This document shows, in pieces, positions 17,758-26,065 of a DNA stretch of 64,000 nt. Made by a program: the position numbers and the translations under genes. The first letter of the stretch is position 1. Each line of letters opens with the position of its first letter. This stretch comes from JALOLV01 sp046295175 (GTDB taxonomy: Bacteria; Bacteroidota; Bacteroidia; Cytophagales; Spirosomataceae). A model generated the notes under the pieces. The model had not been told where the DNA came from. It saw nothing but the letters and a program-made list of their open reading frames with translations, and searched no databases. The DNA lies in NCBI GenBank assembly GCA_046295175.1, contig JBKBNY010000004.1:310001-374000 (forward strand), written 5' to 3'.

Positions 17758-19155
17758 ATGGAATACCGTATAGAAAAAGATACCATGGGCGAAGTACAAG
17801 TACCGGCTCATGTTTATTGGGGTGCACAAACGCAACGTTCAATCGAAAACTTCAAAATTGCCCAAGACATCAATAAAATGCCCAATGAAATCATCAAAGC
17901 ATTTGCATACCTTAAAAAAGGAGCTGCTTTGACAAATTTTGATGCAGGTGTTCTTCCAAAAGAAAAATGTGATTTAATTGGTCAGGTTTGCGATGAAATT
18001 CTTGAAGGAAAACTCGACGACCAATTCCCTTTGGTTGTTTGGCAAACGGGTTCGGGTACTCAATCGAATATGAACGTTAATGAGGTTGTGGCGTATCGTG
18101 GACACGTGATTCAAGGTGGTGAGTTGACGGATAAAACTAAATTTTTACACCCAAATGATGATGTAAACAAATCTCAATCATCGAATGATACATTTCCAAC
18201 TGCAATGCACATTGCAGCCTACAAAATGTTGATTGAGACAACGATTCCGGGTATTGAAAAACTTCGTGATACGCTCGATGCAAAATCGAAAGCATTTATG
18301 AAAGTAGTAAAAATCGGTCGTACGCACTTCATGGATGCAACACCTTTGACACTCGGACAAGAGTTTTCGGGATATGTATCTCAATTAAACCACGGGCTAA
18401 AAGCCATCAAAAATACTTTAGCCCACCTATCAGAATTGGCCCTTGGCGGCACGGCTGTTGGTACAGGAATCAATACCCCTGCGGGTTATTCTGAAGGAGT
18501 TGCAAAACATATTGCCGCACTTACTGGTTTACCATTTGTTACTGCCGAAAATAAATTTGAAGCTCTTGCCGCCCACGATGCAATTGTAGAAGCCCACGGA
18601 GCTTTGAAAACAGTTGCGGTAAGTTTAATGAAGATTGCAAATGATATTCGTATGCTTTCTTCGGGTCCACGTTCGGGTATAGGTGAAATCTTTATTCCAG
18701 ACAATGAGCCAGGTTCGTCAATCATGCCTGGAAAAGTAAATCCAACTCAATGCGAAGCACTTACAATGGTTGCCGCTCAAGTTTTGGGTAATGATGTTGC
18801 CATCAACATTGGTGGTGCAACTGGCCATTTTGAATTGAATGTGTTCAAACCAGTTATGATTTACAATTTCTTGCATTCGGCAAGACTTATTGGCGATGCT
18901 TGTGTTTCGTTCAATGACAAATGTGCAGTTGGAATCGAGCCCTTGACCGAAAATATTAGCAAACACCTTAATAACTCGTTGATGTTAGTTACAGCACTCA
19001 ACACTAAGATTGGTTATTATAAAGCCGCTGAGATTGCCCAAACGGCACATAAAACCAATTCGACATTAAAAGAGACAGCCATAAGATTGGGTTATTTAAC
19101 AGCCGAAGAGTTTGATGAGTGGGTAAAACCAGAAGATATGGTAGGCTCAATATAA
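17758..19155 (+). CDS. fumC: Class II fumarate hydratase
   Basis: A 465-residue TCA-cycle enzyme interconverting fumarate and malate, iron-independent. Motifs: EKDTMGEVQVPAHVYWGAQTQRS at the N-terminus, the TGSGTQSNMNVNEV substrate site (near 100), SSNDTFPTAMHIAAY (near 141), KIGRTHFMDATPLTLGQEF (near 184) and the signature GSSIMPGKVNPTQ (near 319) with the catalytic Ser loop. I use the ATG at 17758 because MEYRIEKDTMG is the usual start; the frame extends back to 17653, but those codons overlap the preceding terminator and the likely promoter. A long inverted repeat follows at 19210-19263. Confidence 0.96.
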   Translation: MEYRIEKDTMGEVQVPAHVYWGAQTQRSIENFKIAQDINKMPNEIIKAFAYLKKGAALTNFDAGVLPKEKCDLIGQVCDEILEGKLDDQFPLVVWQTGSGTQSNMNVNEVVAYRGHVIQGGELTDKTKFLHPNDDVNKSQSSNDTFPTAMHIAAYKMLIETTIPGIEKLRDTLDAKSKAFMKVVKIGRTHFMDATPLTLGQEFSGYVSQLNHGLKAIKNTLAHLSELALGGTAVGTGINTPAGYSEGVAKHIAALTGLPFVTAENKFEALAAHDAIVEAHGALKTVAVSLMKIANDIRMLSSGPRSGIGEIFIPDNEPGSSIMPGKVNPTQCEALTMVAAQVLGNDVAINIGGATGHFELNVFKPVMIYNFLHSARLIGDACVSFNDKCAVGIEPLTENISKHLNNSLMLVTALNTKIGYYKAAEIAQTAHKTNSTLKETAIRLGYLTAEEFDEWVKPEDMVGSI

Positions 19156-19209
19156 AATAAATTGCGTTGATAAATATTTTTTCGTAATTTGTTAAAATAT
19201 TTCACTCGA

Positions 19210-19263
19210 AATGATACCTTTCGATAATTTTTTAGCATTTGTAAAAAAACGAAAGGTATCATT
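19210..19263 (+). terminator. 14-bp perfect inverted repeat downstream of fumC
   Basis: AATGATACCTTTCG (19210-19223) and CGAAAGGTATCATT (19250-19263) are perfect complements. Inside them, TTTTTTA and TAAAAAA extend the stem. There is no clean terminal T-tract, so it could be a terminator or a 3' stabilising hairpin for fumC. It lies in the 166-bp gap before the next gene. Confidence 0.5.
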
Positions 19264-19321
19264 AGCATCAAATTTGAGTGTCTAATGATAAGCGTGCTTT
19301 AAGGTTTCATTTCCTTCTAAA

Positions 19322-19987
19322 ATGGAGTTTTATAATTACATAAGGTACTTCACTGTTTACCTGCTGTTTTGTATGATTTTGCTCAATGTACCTATTGATA
19401 TTTCATTGGGTGCCAAGCAAAATATTATGGTAATAGCATTTTATGTTTCGTTTATAACTCTCAGTTACATCCGAAAATACAAAAAATGGATTGATTTAAT
19501 CGAATATCTGCTTCCTGTTAGTATCTTTTTTATTATTCCAGATTGGTTTTTGTCAGATAAATTAGGAGTTTTAGCATTTCCAATAAAAAGCAATATCAAT
19601 TTCGGAACTGTCCCCTCCTATTTGGTCGGGATGTGGTCAATTTCACTTTTCTTACTGGTTTATTCGTGTTTAACGTATTATGAAAAATCAAATGATATTC
19701 TAAAAAGAAATCTACTCATTGTTGGTCTTTCATTCTTCATATTCATTCTATCAGACGAAACGCTTTGGCAATTGTCTCTTTGGCATTATAAAGATGTAAA
19801 AGCTTATGGTCACTTACCATATTTTATGCTTTTACCCAATCTCCTAATCGGATTTCATGTATATTATGCTTACCAATTTGTCAGCAAGAAATCTATTATC
19901 TACAAAATCGCTGCTGCATTTATCACGATGTTTATCAGATTTGCATTAATTGCTGGTTCGTATTATATTGTCGAAGTATTACTCTAA
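19322..19987 (+). CDS. Uncharacterised membrane protein (about 7 TM segments)
   Basis: A 221-residue very hydrophobic protein with about seven predicted helices (roughly 8-25, 33-49, 60-80, 98-118, 128-145, 163-185, 196-216). An Asp-Glu pair in a helix start (SDETLWQLSLWHY) and several Trp/Tyr-rich loops stand out. I do not recognise the family. The next gene, a SAM methyltransferase, starts 4 bp after its stop, so they are clearly one operon. If that enzyme methylates phospholipid, this protein may serve lipid modification too, but that is inference from position only. Confidence 0.7.
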   Translation: MEFYNYIRYFTVYLLFCMILLNVPIDISLGAKQNIMVIAFYVSFITLSYIRKYKKWIDLIEYLLPVSIFFIIPDWFLSDKLGVLAFPIKSNINFGTVPSYLVGMWSISLFLLVYSCLTYYEKSNDILKRNLLIVGLSFFIFILSDETLWQLSLWHYKDVKAYGHLPYFMLLPNLLIGFHVYYAYQFVSKKSIIYKIAAAFITMFIRFALIAGSYYIVEVLL

Positions 19988-19991
19988 TTCG

Positions 19992-20603
19992 ATGCAATCT
20001 CAAAACCCAATGGTGCATATTTACCGTGTGTATGCTCCGATTTATTATTATCTCTTTGGATTTTATATTCAAGATGGACTCAACACTGCAATCAGCAAAA
20101 TCAAAGACAACGATAAAGTTTTAGACATAGGTGTTGGTACAGGCCTCACATTAGATAAATATCCTTCGAATACTTCTGTCGTCGGAATCGATTTATCACC
20201 TTACATGCTTGAAGTAGCACAAAAAAAGTATGCTCCTAAAAGAACAGGTAAGACCGAATTGTTATTAATGGATGCTCAAAAATTGGATTTTGAGGATGAA
20301 TCCTTCGATAAAGTTGTTATGACCCATATTCTTTCAGTCTTGCCAGAACCCAAACTTGCTATGAAAGAGGCAATTAGAGTTTGCAAAAAAGGTGGAGAAA
20401 TCTTGATTGTAAATCATTTCAGTAGTGATATGTGGTTCTTTAAATACTACGAAAAATTCTTAATGTTAATGTCAGATTGGATTGGTTTTAGGCCAGTTTT
20501 TGACATGCAATCGAATGTTTTAGATTTTGGATTAGAAGTTCTTGAAATCAGACCAGTAAATTTTTGGAGTTTGTGGCATTTTGTTCACCTTAGAAAAAAA
20601 TAA
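19992..20603 (+). CDS. Class I SAM-dependent methyltransferase (phospholipid N-methyltransferase-like)
   Basis: A 203-residue methyltransferase. Motif I is VLDIGVGTGLTLDKYP and motif II is VVGIDLSPYMLEVAQKKY; the YP after GTGLTL and the DLSPYML string are typical of the Rhodobacter-type PmtA/UbiE group that methylates phosphatidylethanolamine. Later motifs are MDAQKLDFEDESFDKVVM and ALRVCKKGGEILIVNH-like EAIRVCKKGGEILIVNH. The ATG at 19992 is 4 bp after the previous stop; the frame runs back to 19950 inside that gene. Followed after 2 bp by csaA. The lipid substrate is inferred from sequence style, not proven. Confidence 0.8.
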   Translation: MQSQNPMVHIYRVYAPIYYYLFGFYIQDGLNTAISKIKDNDKVLDIGVGTGLTLDKYPSNTSVVGIDLSPYMLEVAQKKYAPKRTGKTELLLMDAQKLDFEDESFDKVVMTHILSVLPEPKLAMKEAIRVCKKGGEILIVNHFSSDMWFFKYYEKFLMLMSDWIGFRPVFDMQSNVLDFGLEVLEIRPVNFWSLWHFVHLRKK

Positions 20604-20605
20604 TT

Positions 20606-20944
20606 ATGGAAACAATTTCATGGCAAGATTTTGAAAAAGTAGAATTGAGGGCAGGAACAATCATTCAAGTCGATGATTTTCCGAAAGCCCGAAAACCAGC
20701 TTACAAAATTTGGGTTGATTTAGGCGATGAAATCGGTACAAAACGTTCGTCGGCTCAAGTAACAAAACTTTATTCAAAAGAAGAATTATTGGGCAGACAA
20801 GTAATTTGCGTAGTGAACTTTCCTACAAAACAAATTGCCGATTTTGTTTCAGAAGTACTTGTAACGGGCTTTATCCTTGAAGATGGAGAGGTTGTCTTAT
20901 CTCAGCCCGACCGAAAAGTACCAAACGGAAGTAAATTAGCATAA
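20606..20944 (+). CDS. csaA: tRNA-binding protein CsaA-like
   Basis: A 112-residue OB-fold protein matching the CsaA type of EMAP/MetRS C-terminal tRNA-binding domains. The typical start ISWQDFEKVELRAGTI, the KARKPAYKIWVDLGDEIG stretch, SSAQVTKLY and the C-terminal VLSQPDRKVPNGSKL are all present. The family binds tRNA and has been linked to a chaperone or export role in Bacillus. It begins 2 bp after the methyltransferase stop, so it is the last gene of a three-gene unit. Full length. Confidence 0.93.
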   Translation: METISWQDFEKVELRAGTIIQVDDFPKARKPAYKIWVDLGDEIGTKRSSAQVTKLYSKEELLGRQVICVVNFPTKQIADFVSEVLVTGFILEDGEVVLSQPDRKVPNGSKLA

Positions 20945-21009
20945 TTTTAAACTTTTTTCTTTGAAAATTCGTTTATAAGATTGAGATTTGAATTCAATTT
21001 TATCAATTA

Positions 21010-21450
21010 ATGAAGTCTTTTTTCCTTAAAGCATTGAGCGTTTTTTTGACTGCGGTCGTACTTATGACAAGTACAGGCTTCGGTCTTATAGAACATTCAT
21101 GCTCAGTTAGAGGTAAAAAAACTAAATTAATTCACAAAAAGCAATCTTGTTGTGCAATTACGCAGTCAAAATCAAAAAGCAACTCAGGACAAAAAGAGTT
21201 GACTTTCAATAAGAAATCTTGCTGCAATGATGAAGAAAAGTATGAAAATATTGAGTATTCATCGAGCATTTCTCAACTTGTAGCCAAATTCATCAAAACT
21301 GTTGCCGATACAGTTTATTCTACCACAGTTTATTTATTCAAATTGTTGGTAAAAGCCATTCTTTCAGCAACTTCGGCAGTTTTTGACACCTCCTCTCATT
21401 TATTATCCTGGCGAGACATAATCGTTATGGTTCAATCGTTTCTTATTTGA
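21010..21450 (+). CDS. Small Cys-rich exported/membrane protein (HYC_CC_PP-like)
   Basis: A 146-residue protein with an N-terminal hydrophobic segment (MKSFFLKALSVFLTAVVLMTS) that should export it. It resembles the HYC_CC_PP family of Bacteroidota: a Thr-Gly-Phe segment after the signal peptide, then His-x-Cys (HSC in place of HYC), a CC pair (QSCCAI) and another CC pair (KSCCND). The usual terminal Pro-Pro element is missing; instead the C-terminal third is hydrophobic (about 95-115, 133-145). It opens a same-strand series with a TonB receptor and HMA proteins, which suggests a role in copper binding (inference from residues and neighbours). Confidence 0.65.
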   Translation: MKSFFLKALSVFLTAVVLMTSTGFGLIEHSCSVRGKKTKLIHKKQSCCAITQSKSKSNSGQKELTFNKKSCCNDEEKYENIEYSSSISQLVAKFIKTVADTVYSTTVYLFKLLVKAILSATSAVFDTSSHLLSWRDIIVMVQSFLI

Positions 21451-21526
21451 TATTATTTTAAATAATAGTTTATGAACTTGCCGAGCCTTGTTCTAAAAAA
21501 TTATGTTTAATTTAATTAGAATTTGA

Positions 21527-23770
21527 ATGAGAAACTTCAAAAAAATCACATTTATATTATTTGTCGGCTTACTTTATTGCTTGCCAAGCAACGTATTTGC
21601 CCAAAATCTGTCAGGGATTGTATTCGGTAAATCAGGCGAAAAAAAAGAGGTATTAATCGGAGCAAATGTACAATGGAGTAATTCCAAAATGGGAGTTGTT
21701 ACTGATGTAGATGGCCGATTTGTGCTTCCTCGAAACAAATCAAATAAACTAATTGTAAGTTTTATTGGATTCAAGACCGATACCATTGAGATAAAATCTG
21801 AATCAGAAATTGAAGTAACGCTCCTCGACGAAAATGCCTTAGGTGAAGTTGTGGTGAGGGGCAATTCTACAATAATAGATAGACTCTCTCCTATCCAAAC
21901 CGAAATCATCACAACCAAAGCACTTGCCAAGGCAGCTTGTTGCAATCTTTCTGAAAGTTTCGAGACAAACGCCTCAGTTTCTGTCAATTATGCCGATGCT
22001 GTAACGGGTGCAAAACAGATTCAGATGCTCGGACTTTCGGGACAATATGTACAAACCAATGTCGAGAATATTCCAAATATCAGAGGTTTGGCAACAACTT
22101 TTGGATTGAATTATATTCCCGGAACATGGATTCAATCAATTGATTTGGGCAAAGGAGTTGGTTCGGTTGTCAATGGTTACGAATCAATGGTTGGGCAGAT
22201 AAATGTTGAACTGCAAAAGCCAGATTTATCGGAGAAAGTATATGTAAATACTTATGTAAATTCTTTAGGTCGTGGTGAATTGAACCTGCACTTGGCTCAC
22301 AATTTTAAGAAAAAAGAAAATGGGTCGCAATGGTCGGTGGGGTTGCTTTCGCATGGTTCTACATTACAAACCAATTTGGATGGAAACAGAGACAATTTCT
22401 ACGATTTACCCAAATATAATCAAATAAACATTCTGAATCGTTGGAAATATCAATCGGAAAGAATGGTTGCTCAATTTGGTTTTAAAGTACTTACCGAAGA
22501 CCGAATCGGCGGAGAAATCAATAAACCAGCTTTAAGATTGAATGATTTGATTTATCAATTCACCAATAAAACCAATAGAGTTGAATTTTTCTCGAAAACT
22601 GCAAAATTATTTCCAGAAAAACCTTATCGTGGATTAGGTTTGATTGTCAATGGTGTGTGGCATGATTCTAAATCAAAATTTGGTTTCAAACCCTATGACG
22701 GAACCCAAAGAACGGTTTATACAAATCTGATTTATCAAGACATTATCGGTAATACAAATCATTCATATAAGACAGGTGTCAGTTTTCTATACGATGACTA
22801 CAACGAAACTTACCTCCTAACTAAACTGGCTCGTACTGAGTTAGTTCCAGGTGCATTTTTTGAATACACCGAAAAGTATTTGGATAAATTCACAGCAGTA
22901 GTGGGTACAAGGCTCGATTTTCATAATCTATTTGGTGTTTTTTTTACACCACGACTGCATTTGTTGTATAATCCGACCGAAAATAATTCATTCAGGTTAT
23001 CAGCAGGACGTGGCTATCGGGTTGCTAATCCGCTCGCAGAATACTACGGAAACTTGGTTAGTTCGAGAGGTGTAGCGTTTTTAGATGAAATCAAACCCGA
23101 AGTATCAACAAACATAGGACTGAGTTATACACGTCATTTTGGAAAATCGAGTTTAGTGATTGATGCCTACCGAACGGTTTTCCAAAATCAGTTAATTGCC
23201 GATAGCGAGCATCCAAATTACTTATATTTCTACAATTCAATTGGTAGGAAATCGTTTGCAAATTCGGCTCAAATAGAGTTAAATCTTGTTCCAACTGAAC
23301 GGGTCGAAATCAAATTGGCGTATCGTTTCTTTGAAGTAAAACAGACACTCGGAAAGCCATTTAGACAAGAGATTTTTTTGGATAAAATGTTCGTCAATCG
23401 AGATAGAATCCTATTCAATATCGGTTACGCATTGCCTTATGATAAATGGAAAGTAGATTTTACTGTACAGTGGAATGGCAAAAGAAGGATTCCGAATTTA
23501 TCGCCACAGTATAATCATACGAGTTACGAAACTATGCCGATTCAGTTTGCACCTGCATTTTATAATGTAAATGCTCAAGTCAGCCGAGCGTTCAGACGTT
23601 GGGATTTGTATCTCGGAGCAGAAAATCTCACAAATTTTACTCAAAAAGACCCGATAATATTACCAAATGAACCATTTAGCCAAAGATTTGATGCAGGAAT
23701 GGCTTGGGGGCCTGTGGTTGGAAGAATTATTTATTTTGGAACAAGATACAAATTGGGCGGAGTTAGATAA
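21527..23770 (+). CDS. TonB-dependent receptor with carboxypeptidase-like N-terminal domain (probable copper/metal)
   Basis: A 747-residue outer-membrane receptor. It has a signal peptide (residues 1-25), a CarboxypepD_reg-like domain (about 28-105, with GVVTDVDGRFVLP and LIVSFIGFKTDTI), a plug domain from about 110 (the CCNLSESFETNASVSVNYADA and IRGLA...PGTW segments) and a beta-barrel ending in aromatic-rich strands. The KAACCNLSESFETN sequence is typical of receptors found beside HMA-type copper proteins in Bacteroidota. It precedes an HMA-MauE fusion by 22 bp. The metal specificity is inferred from neighbours. Confidence 0.85.
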   Translation: MRNFKKITFILFVGLLYCLPSNVFAQNLSGIVFGKSGEKKEVLIGANVQWSNSKMGVVTDVDGRFVLPRNKSNKLIVSFIGFKTDTIEIKSESEIEVTLLDENALGEVVVRGNSTIIDRLSPIQTEIITTKALAKAACCNLSESFETNASVSVNYADAVTGAKQIQMLGLSGQYVQTNVENIPNIRGLATTFGLNYIPGTWIQSIDLGKGVGSVVNGYESMVGQINVELQKPDLSEKVYVNTYVNSLGRGELNLHLAHNFKKKENGSQWSVGLLSHGSTLQTNLDGNRDNFYDLPKYNQINILNRWKYQSERMVAQFGFKVLTEDRIGGEINKPALRLNDLIYQFTNKTNRVEFFSKTAKLFPEKPYRGLGLIVNGVWHDSKSKFGFKPYDGTQRTVYTNLIYQDIIGNTNHSYKTGVSFLYDDYNETYLLTKLARTELVPGAFFEYTEKYLDKFTAVVGTRLDFHNLFGVFFTPRLHLLYNPTENNSFRLSAGRGYRVANPLAEYYGNLVSSRGVAFLDEIKPEVSTNIGLSYTRHFGKSSLVIDAYRTVFQNQLIADSEHPNYLYFYNSIGRKSFANSAQIELNLVPTERVEIKLAYRFFEVKQTLGKPFRQEIFLDKMFVNRDRILFNIGYALPYDKWKVDFTVQWNGKRRIPNLSPQYNHTSYETMPIQFAPAFYNVNAQVSRAFRRWDLYLGAENLTNFTQKDPIILPNEPFSQRFDAGMAWGPVVGRIIYFGTRYKLGGVR

Positions 23771-23792
23771 AATGAATTAATAATTTTGAAAA

Positions 23793-24536
23793 ATGATTCA
23801 AACAATAAAAGTGACAGGCATGACTTGCGAAGCCTGCGAATATAAAATACAACATTTATTTGGTAGTTTGGAGGGTGTTTCAAAAGTAGAAATTGATAGA
23901 AACCTTAACAAAGTAGTTGTTAGCACTGAAAATGGACATAGCTTAGAGGAATATCAAAATTTGTTAAAACCGTACCCGAAATACAGTGCCGAGGTATTCT
24001 CAAAACAAGTTCCGGTAGTTGAAACTACTATTGAAACTCCAAAAACTTGGTTCGAAACCTATAAACCATTGCTCATCATTGCAAGTTTTATCACTGGAGT
24101 AGCTTTATTGACTGCTTTTCATGCAAATATTTACTCATTAGAACATTTTAGTGTAAAGATTTTCTTGCACAACTTTATGACAGGTTTTTTTTTGGTATTT
24201 TCTTTCTTCAAATTGCTCGATACAAAATCATTTGCAGAAAGTTTTGCCATGTACGATTTACTCGCAATGAAAATACCAGTTTATGGTAAGATATATCCAT
24301 TCATTGAGTTATTGCTTGGTGTATTATGCTTGGTACACTTCAAGCCACAAATGGTCTATATTGCCGACATCATAATCATGGGATTTGGGGCAATTGGGGT
24401 CATTCAAAGTGTGCTTGATAAACGTAAAATTCGCTGTGCCTGCTTGGGGTCTGTTTTTAATTTACCAATGAGTACCGTTACCATTATCGAAAATACTATC
24501 ATGGTTATTGTGGGCGTTATATTGTTGGTAATTTGA
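23793..24536 (+). CDS. HMA domain fused to MauE/DoxX-like membrane domain
   Basis: A 247-residue fusion. Residues 1-67 form a heavy-metal-associated domain with the metal-binding motif GMTCEAC. Residues 90-247 contain four to five membrane segments of the MauE/DoxX redox-membrane type. A CACLG motif in KIRCACLGSVFNLPMSTVT lies before the last helix and supplies two further cysteines that could bind metal or act in electron transfer. Sits in the copper-type series, 9 bp before the beta-propeller lipoprotein gene. Location: inner membrane. Confidence 0.8.
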   Translation: MIQTIKVTGMTCEACEYKIQHLFGSLEGVSKVEIDRNLNKVVVSTENGHSLEEYQNLLKPYPKYSAEVFSKQVPVVETTIETPKTWFETYKPLLIIASFITGVALLTAFHANIYSLEHFSVKIFLHNFMTGFFLVFSFFKLLDTKSFAESFAMYDLLAMKIPVYGKIYPFIELLLGVLCLVHFKPQMVYIADIIIMGFGAIGVIQSVLDKRKIRCACLGSVFNLPMSTVTIIENTIMVIVGVILLVI

Positions 24537-24545
24537 TAGAAGTTT

Positions 24546-25646
24546 ATGGTTAAAAATTTAAAGAGAAATATTTTCAAAAAATCGCTAATTGGCTCGATTG
24601 TAGTGATGTTTTGGGCGGTTTCGTGCAAAACAAGTGATACGGTTCCGGAATTGAATATTGATTTTCCGGCGGCATTTGTGGTAAACGGTGAGAGCAATAC
24701 CATTTCTGTTATTGATTTAAGAAATAATGAAGTGGCCGAAACCATTAATCTTGCAATAAATGCTAACAAAAATCAAGTAACAACCATCAATAATTTTTGG
24801 TCGCACCACATTCAACTTTCGCCCGACGGAAAAAAAGTTGCTGTTGCAGCTCCAGAATTTGATTTTACACTCGGACACGACGCGGCACACCAAGCTGGCA
24901 ATAGCAATAAAGCTGGCGGAATAATTGTTGTAGATGTAAAAACGGGTAAAATCTTGAATCGAATCAATGTTCCGCAGATAAATTACAATGCGGCATTTAC
25001 GAAAGATGGTAAAGAAATCTGGACAACAACAAGTACTCATAGTGGAGAATTGAGAATTTATGATGCCGAAAACGGAGCATTGATAAAAAACTTTAGCCTC
25101 GGTGCCGACCCCACAGAACTTTCGTTTGCTAAGGATGGACAATTTGCATTTGTGGCATTGGGCGAAAGCAGCACGGTTTTATCTATTAGTACACAAAAGA
25201 AGGAAATATCAAACTATATCAAAGTAGATTTGTTTCCGACAAATGTTTGGACAGGTGCCGATGGAATGATTTATGTAGAAAACAAAAATAGACCTTCGGT
25301 TAATATCATCGACCCTTCGATAATGTTCACAACCGAGTTTATTGATACCGATTTTAAGCCAAGCAATGCTGCATTTAACAAAGCCCAAAATGAACTTTGG
25401 ATTTGTCAGGCAAGCGATAATAAAGTTGCATATTTTGAAAGAATCAAAAACGAATGGCGAATAAAAGGACGGATAATTGTGGGTGATGATGCCCACGCTG
25501 TTATGTTCACAAAAGATGATAAATTTGCTTATGTCATAAATCAGCGTGGAAATTCGGTCAGTGTAATTGATGTCGAACGAAAACAAAAAATTAAAGATAT
25601 TCCTGTTGGTCTAAAACCTAACGGAATCGTAATGGTAAACCAATAA
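24546..25646 (+). CDS. YncE-like beta-propeller lipoprotein
   Basis: A 366-residue protein with an N-terminal basic-hydrophobic segment ending in WAVSC, a plausible though non-ideal lipobox, so probably lipid-anchored. The rest consists of repeated YVTN-type blades: AAFVVNGESNTISVIDLRN (near 41), GGIIVVDVKTGKIL (near 122), GELRIYDAENGALI (near 161) and FAYVINQRGNSVSVIDVE (near 322). Such propellers occur in periplasmic metal- or redox-handling contexts; the function is not known. Histidine-rich loops (FWSHH, GHDAAHQ, DDAHA) could bind metal, which would fit the neighbouring HMA proteins (inference). Confidence 0.8.
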   Translation: MVKNLKRNIFKKSLIGSIVVMFWAVSCKTSDTVPELNIDFPAAFVVNGESNTISVIDLRNNEVAETINLAINANKNQVTTINNFWSHHIQLSPDGKKVAVAAPEFDFTLGHDAAHQAGNSNKAGGIIVVDVKTGKILNRINVPQINYNAAFTKDGKEIWTTTSTHSGELRIYDAENGALIKNFSLGADPTELSFAKDGQFAFVALGESSTVLSISTQKKEISNYIKVDLFPTNVWTGADGMIYVENKNRPSVNIIDPSIMFTTEFIDTDFKPSNAAFNKAQNELWICQASDNKVAYFERIKNEWRIKGRIIVGDDAHAVMFTKDDKFAYVINQRGNSVSVIDVERKQKIKDIPVGLKPNGIVMVNQ

Positions 25647-25672
25647 TTTTTAACAAACAAAACAAAAATACA

Positions 25673-26023
25673 ATGAAAAAATCTGTTTTATTAACTCTTA
25701 TCACATTGATTTTCAGTGGATTAGTCATGGCAACTCCACCAAAAACTGCTGAAGCAAAATTTAAAACTTCTGCGGTTTGTGGAATGTGCAAAAAACGCAT
25801 CGAGCGAGATTTGGGAGTAACCAAAGGAGTTGTAGAGTCAAAACTAAACTTAGACGATAAAGTGGTAACAATCACTTACAACCCTAAAAAGACAAGTCCA
25901 GATAAATTGAAGGCTGCGATTTCGAAAATTGGATATGATGCTGACGATGTAATGGCCGATAAAAATGCCCATGATGCACTTCCTGATTGTTGCAAAAAAG
26001 GCAATGCAATGCACAAAGATTAA
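25673..26023 (+). CDS. Periplasmic heavy-metal-associated (HMA) protein
   Basis: A 116-residue protein with a signal peptide (MKKSVLLTLITLIFSGLVMA) and one HMA domain (about 28-90) carrying AVCGMCKKRIERDL; CGMC is the metal-binding CxxC. The C-terminal tail adds a CC pair (LPDCCKKGNAMH) with His and Met, a possible second copper site. Short, normal for secreted HMA proteins of Bacteroidota. It is the last gene of the 21.0-26.0 kb series, followed by a strong terminator at 26031-26063. Confidence 0.88.
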   Translation: MKKSVLLTLITLIFSGLVMATPPKTAEAKFKTSAVCGMCKKRIERDLGVTKGVVESKLNLDDKVVTITYNPKKTSPDKLKAAISKIGYDADDVMADKNAHDALPDCCKKGNAMHKD

Positions 26024-26030
26024 TTAAAGC

Positions 26031-26063
26031 AAATAGGCACAAATCTAAGATTTGTGCCTATTT
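26031..26063. terminator. Intrinsic terminator ending the copper-type operon
   Basis: AAATAGGCACAAATCT (26031-26046) pairs perfectly with AGATTTGTGCCTATTT (26048-26063), followed by T-rich sequence on + and an A-rich 5' flank that also suits the convergent minus-strand gene ending at 26066. Confidence 0.88.
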
Positions 26064-26065
26064 TG

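Noticed and set aside
21451..21467. TATTATTT-T-AAATAATA palindrome before the TonB receptor gene
   Set aside because: Composed only of A and T in an AT-rich gap, so too likely by chance to report as an operator.
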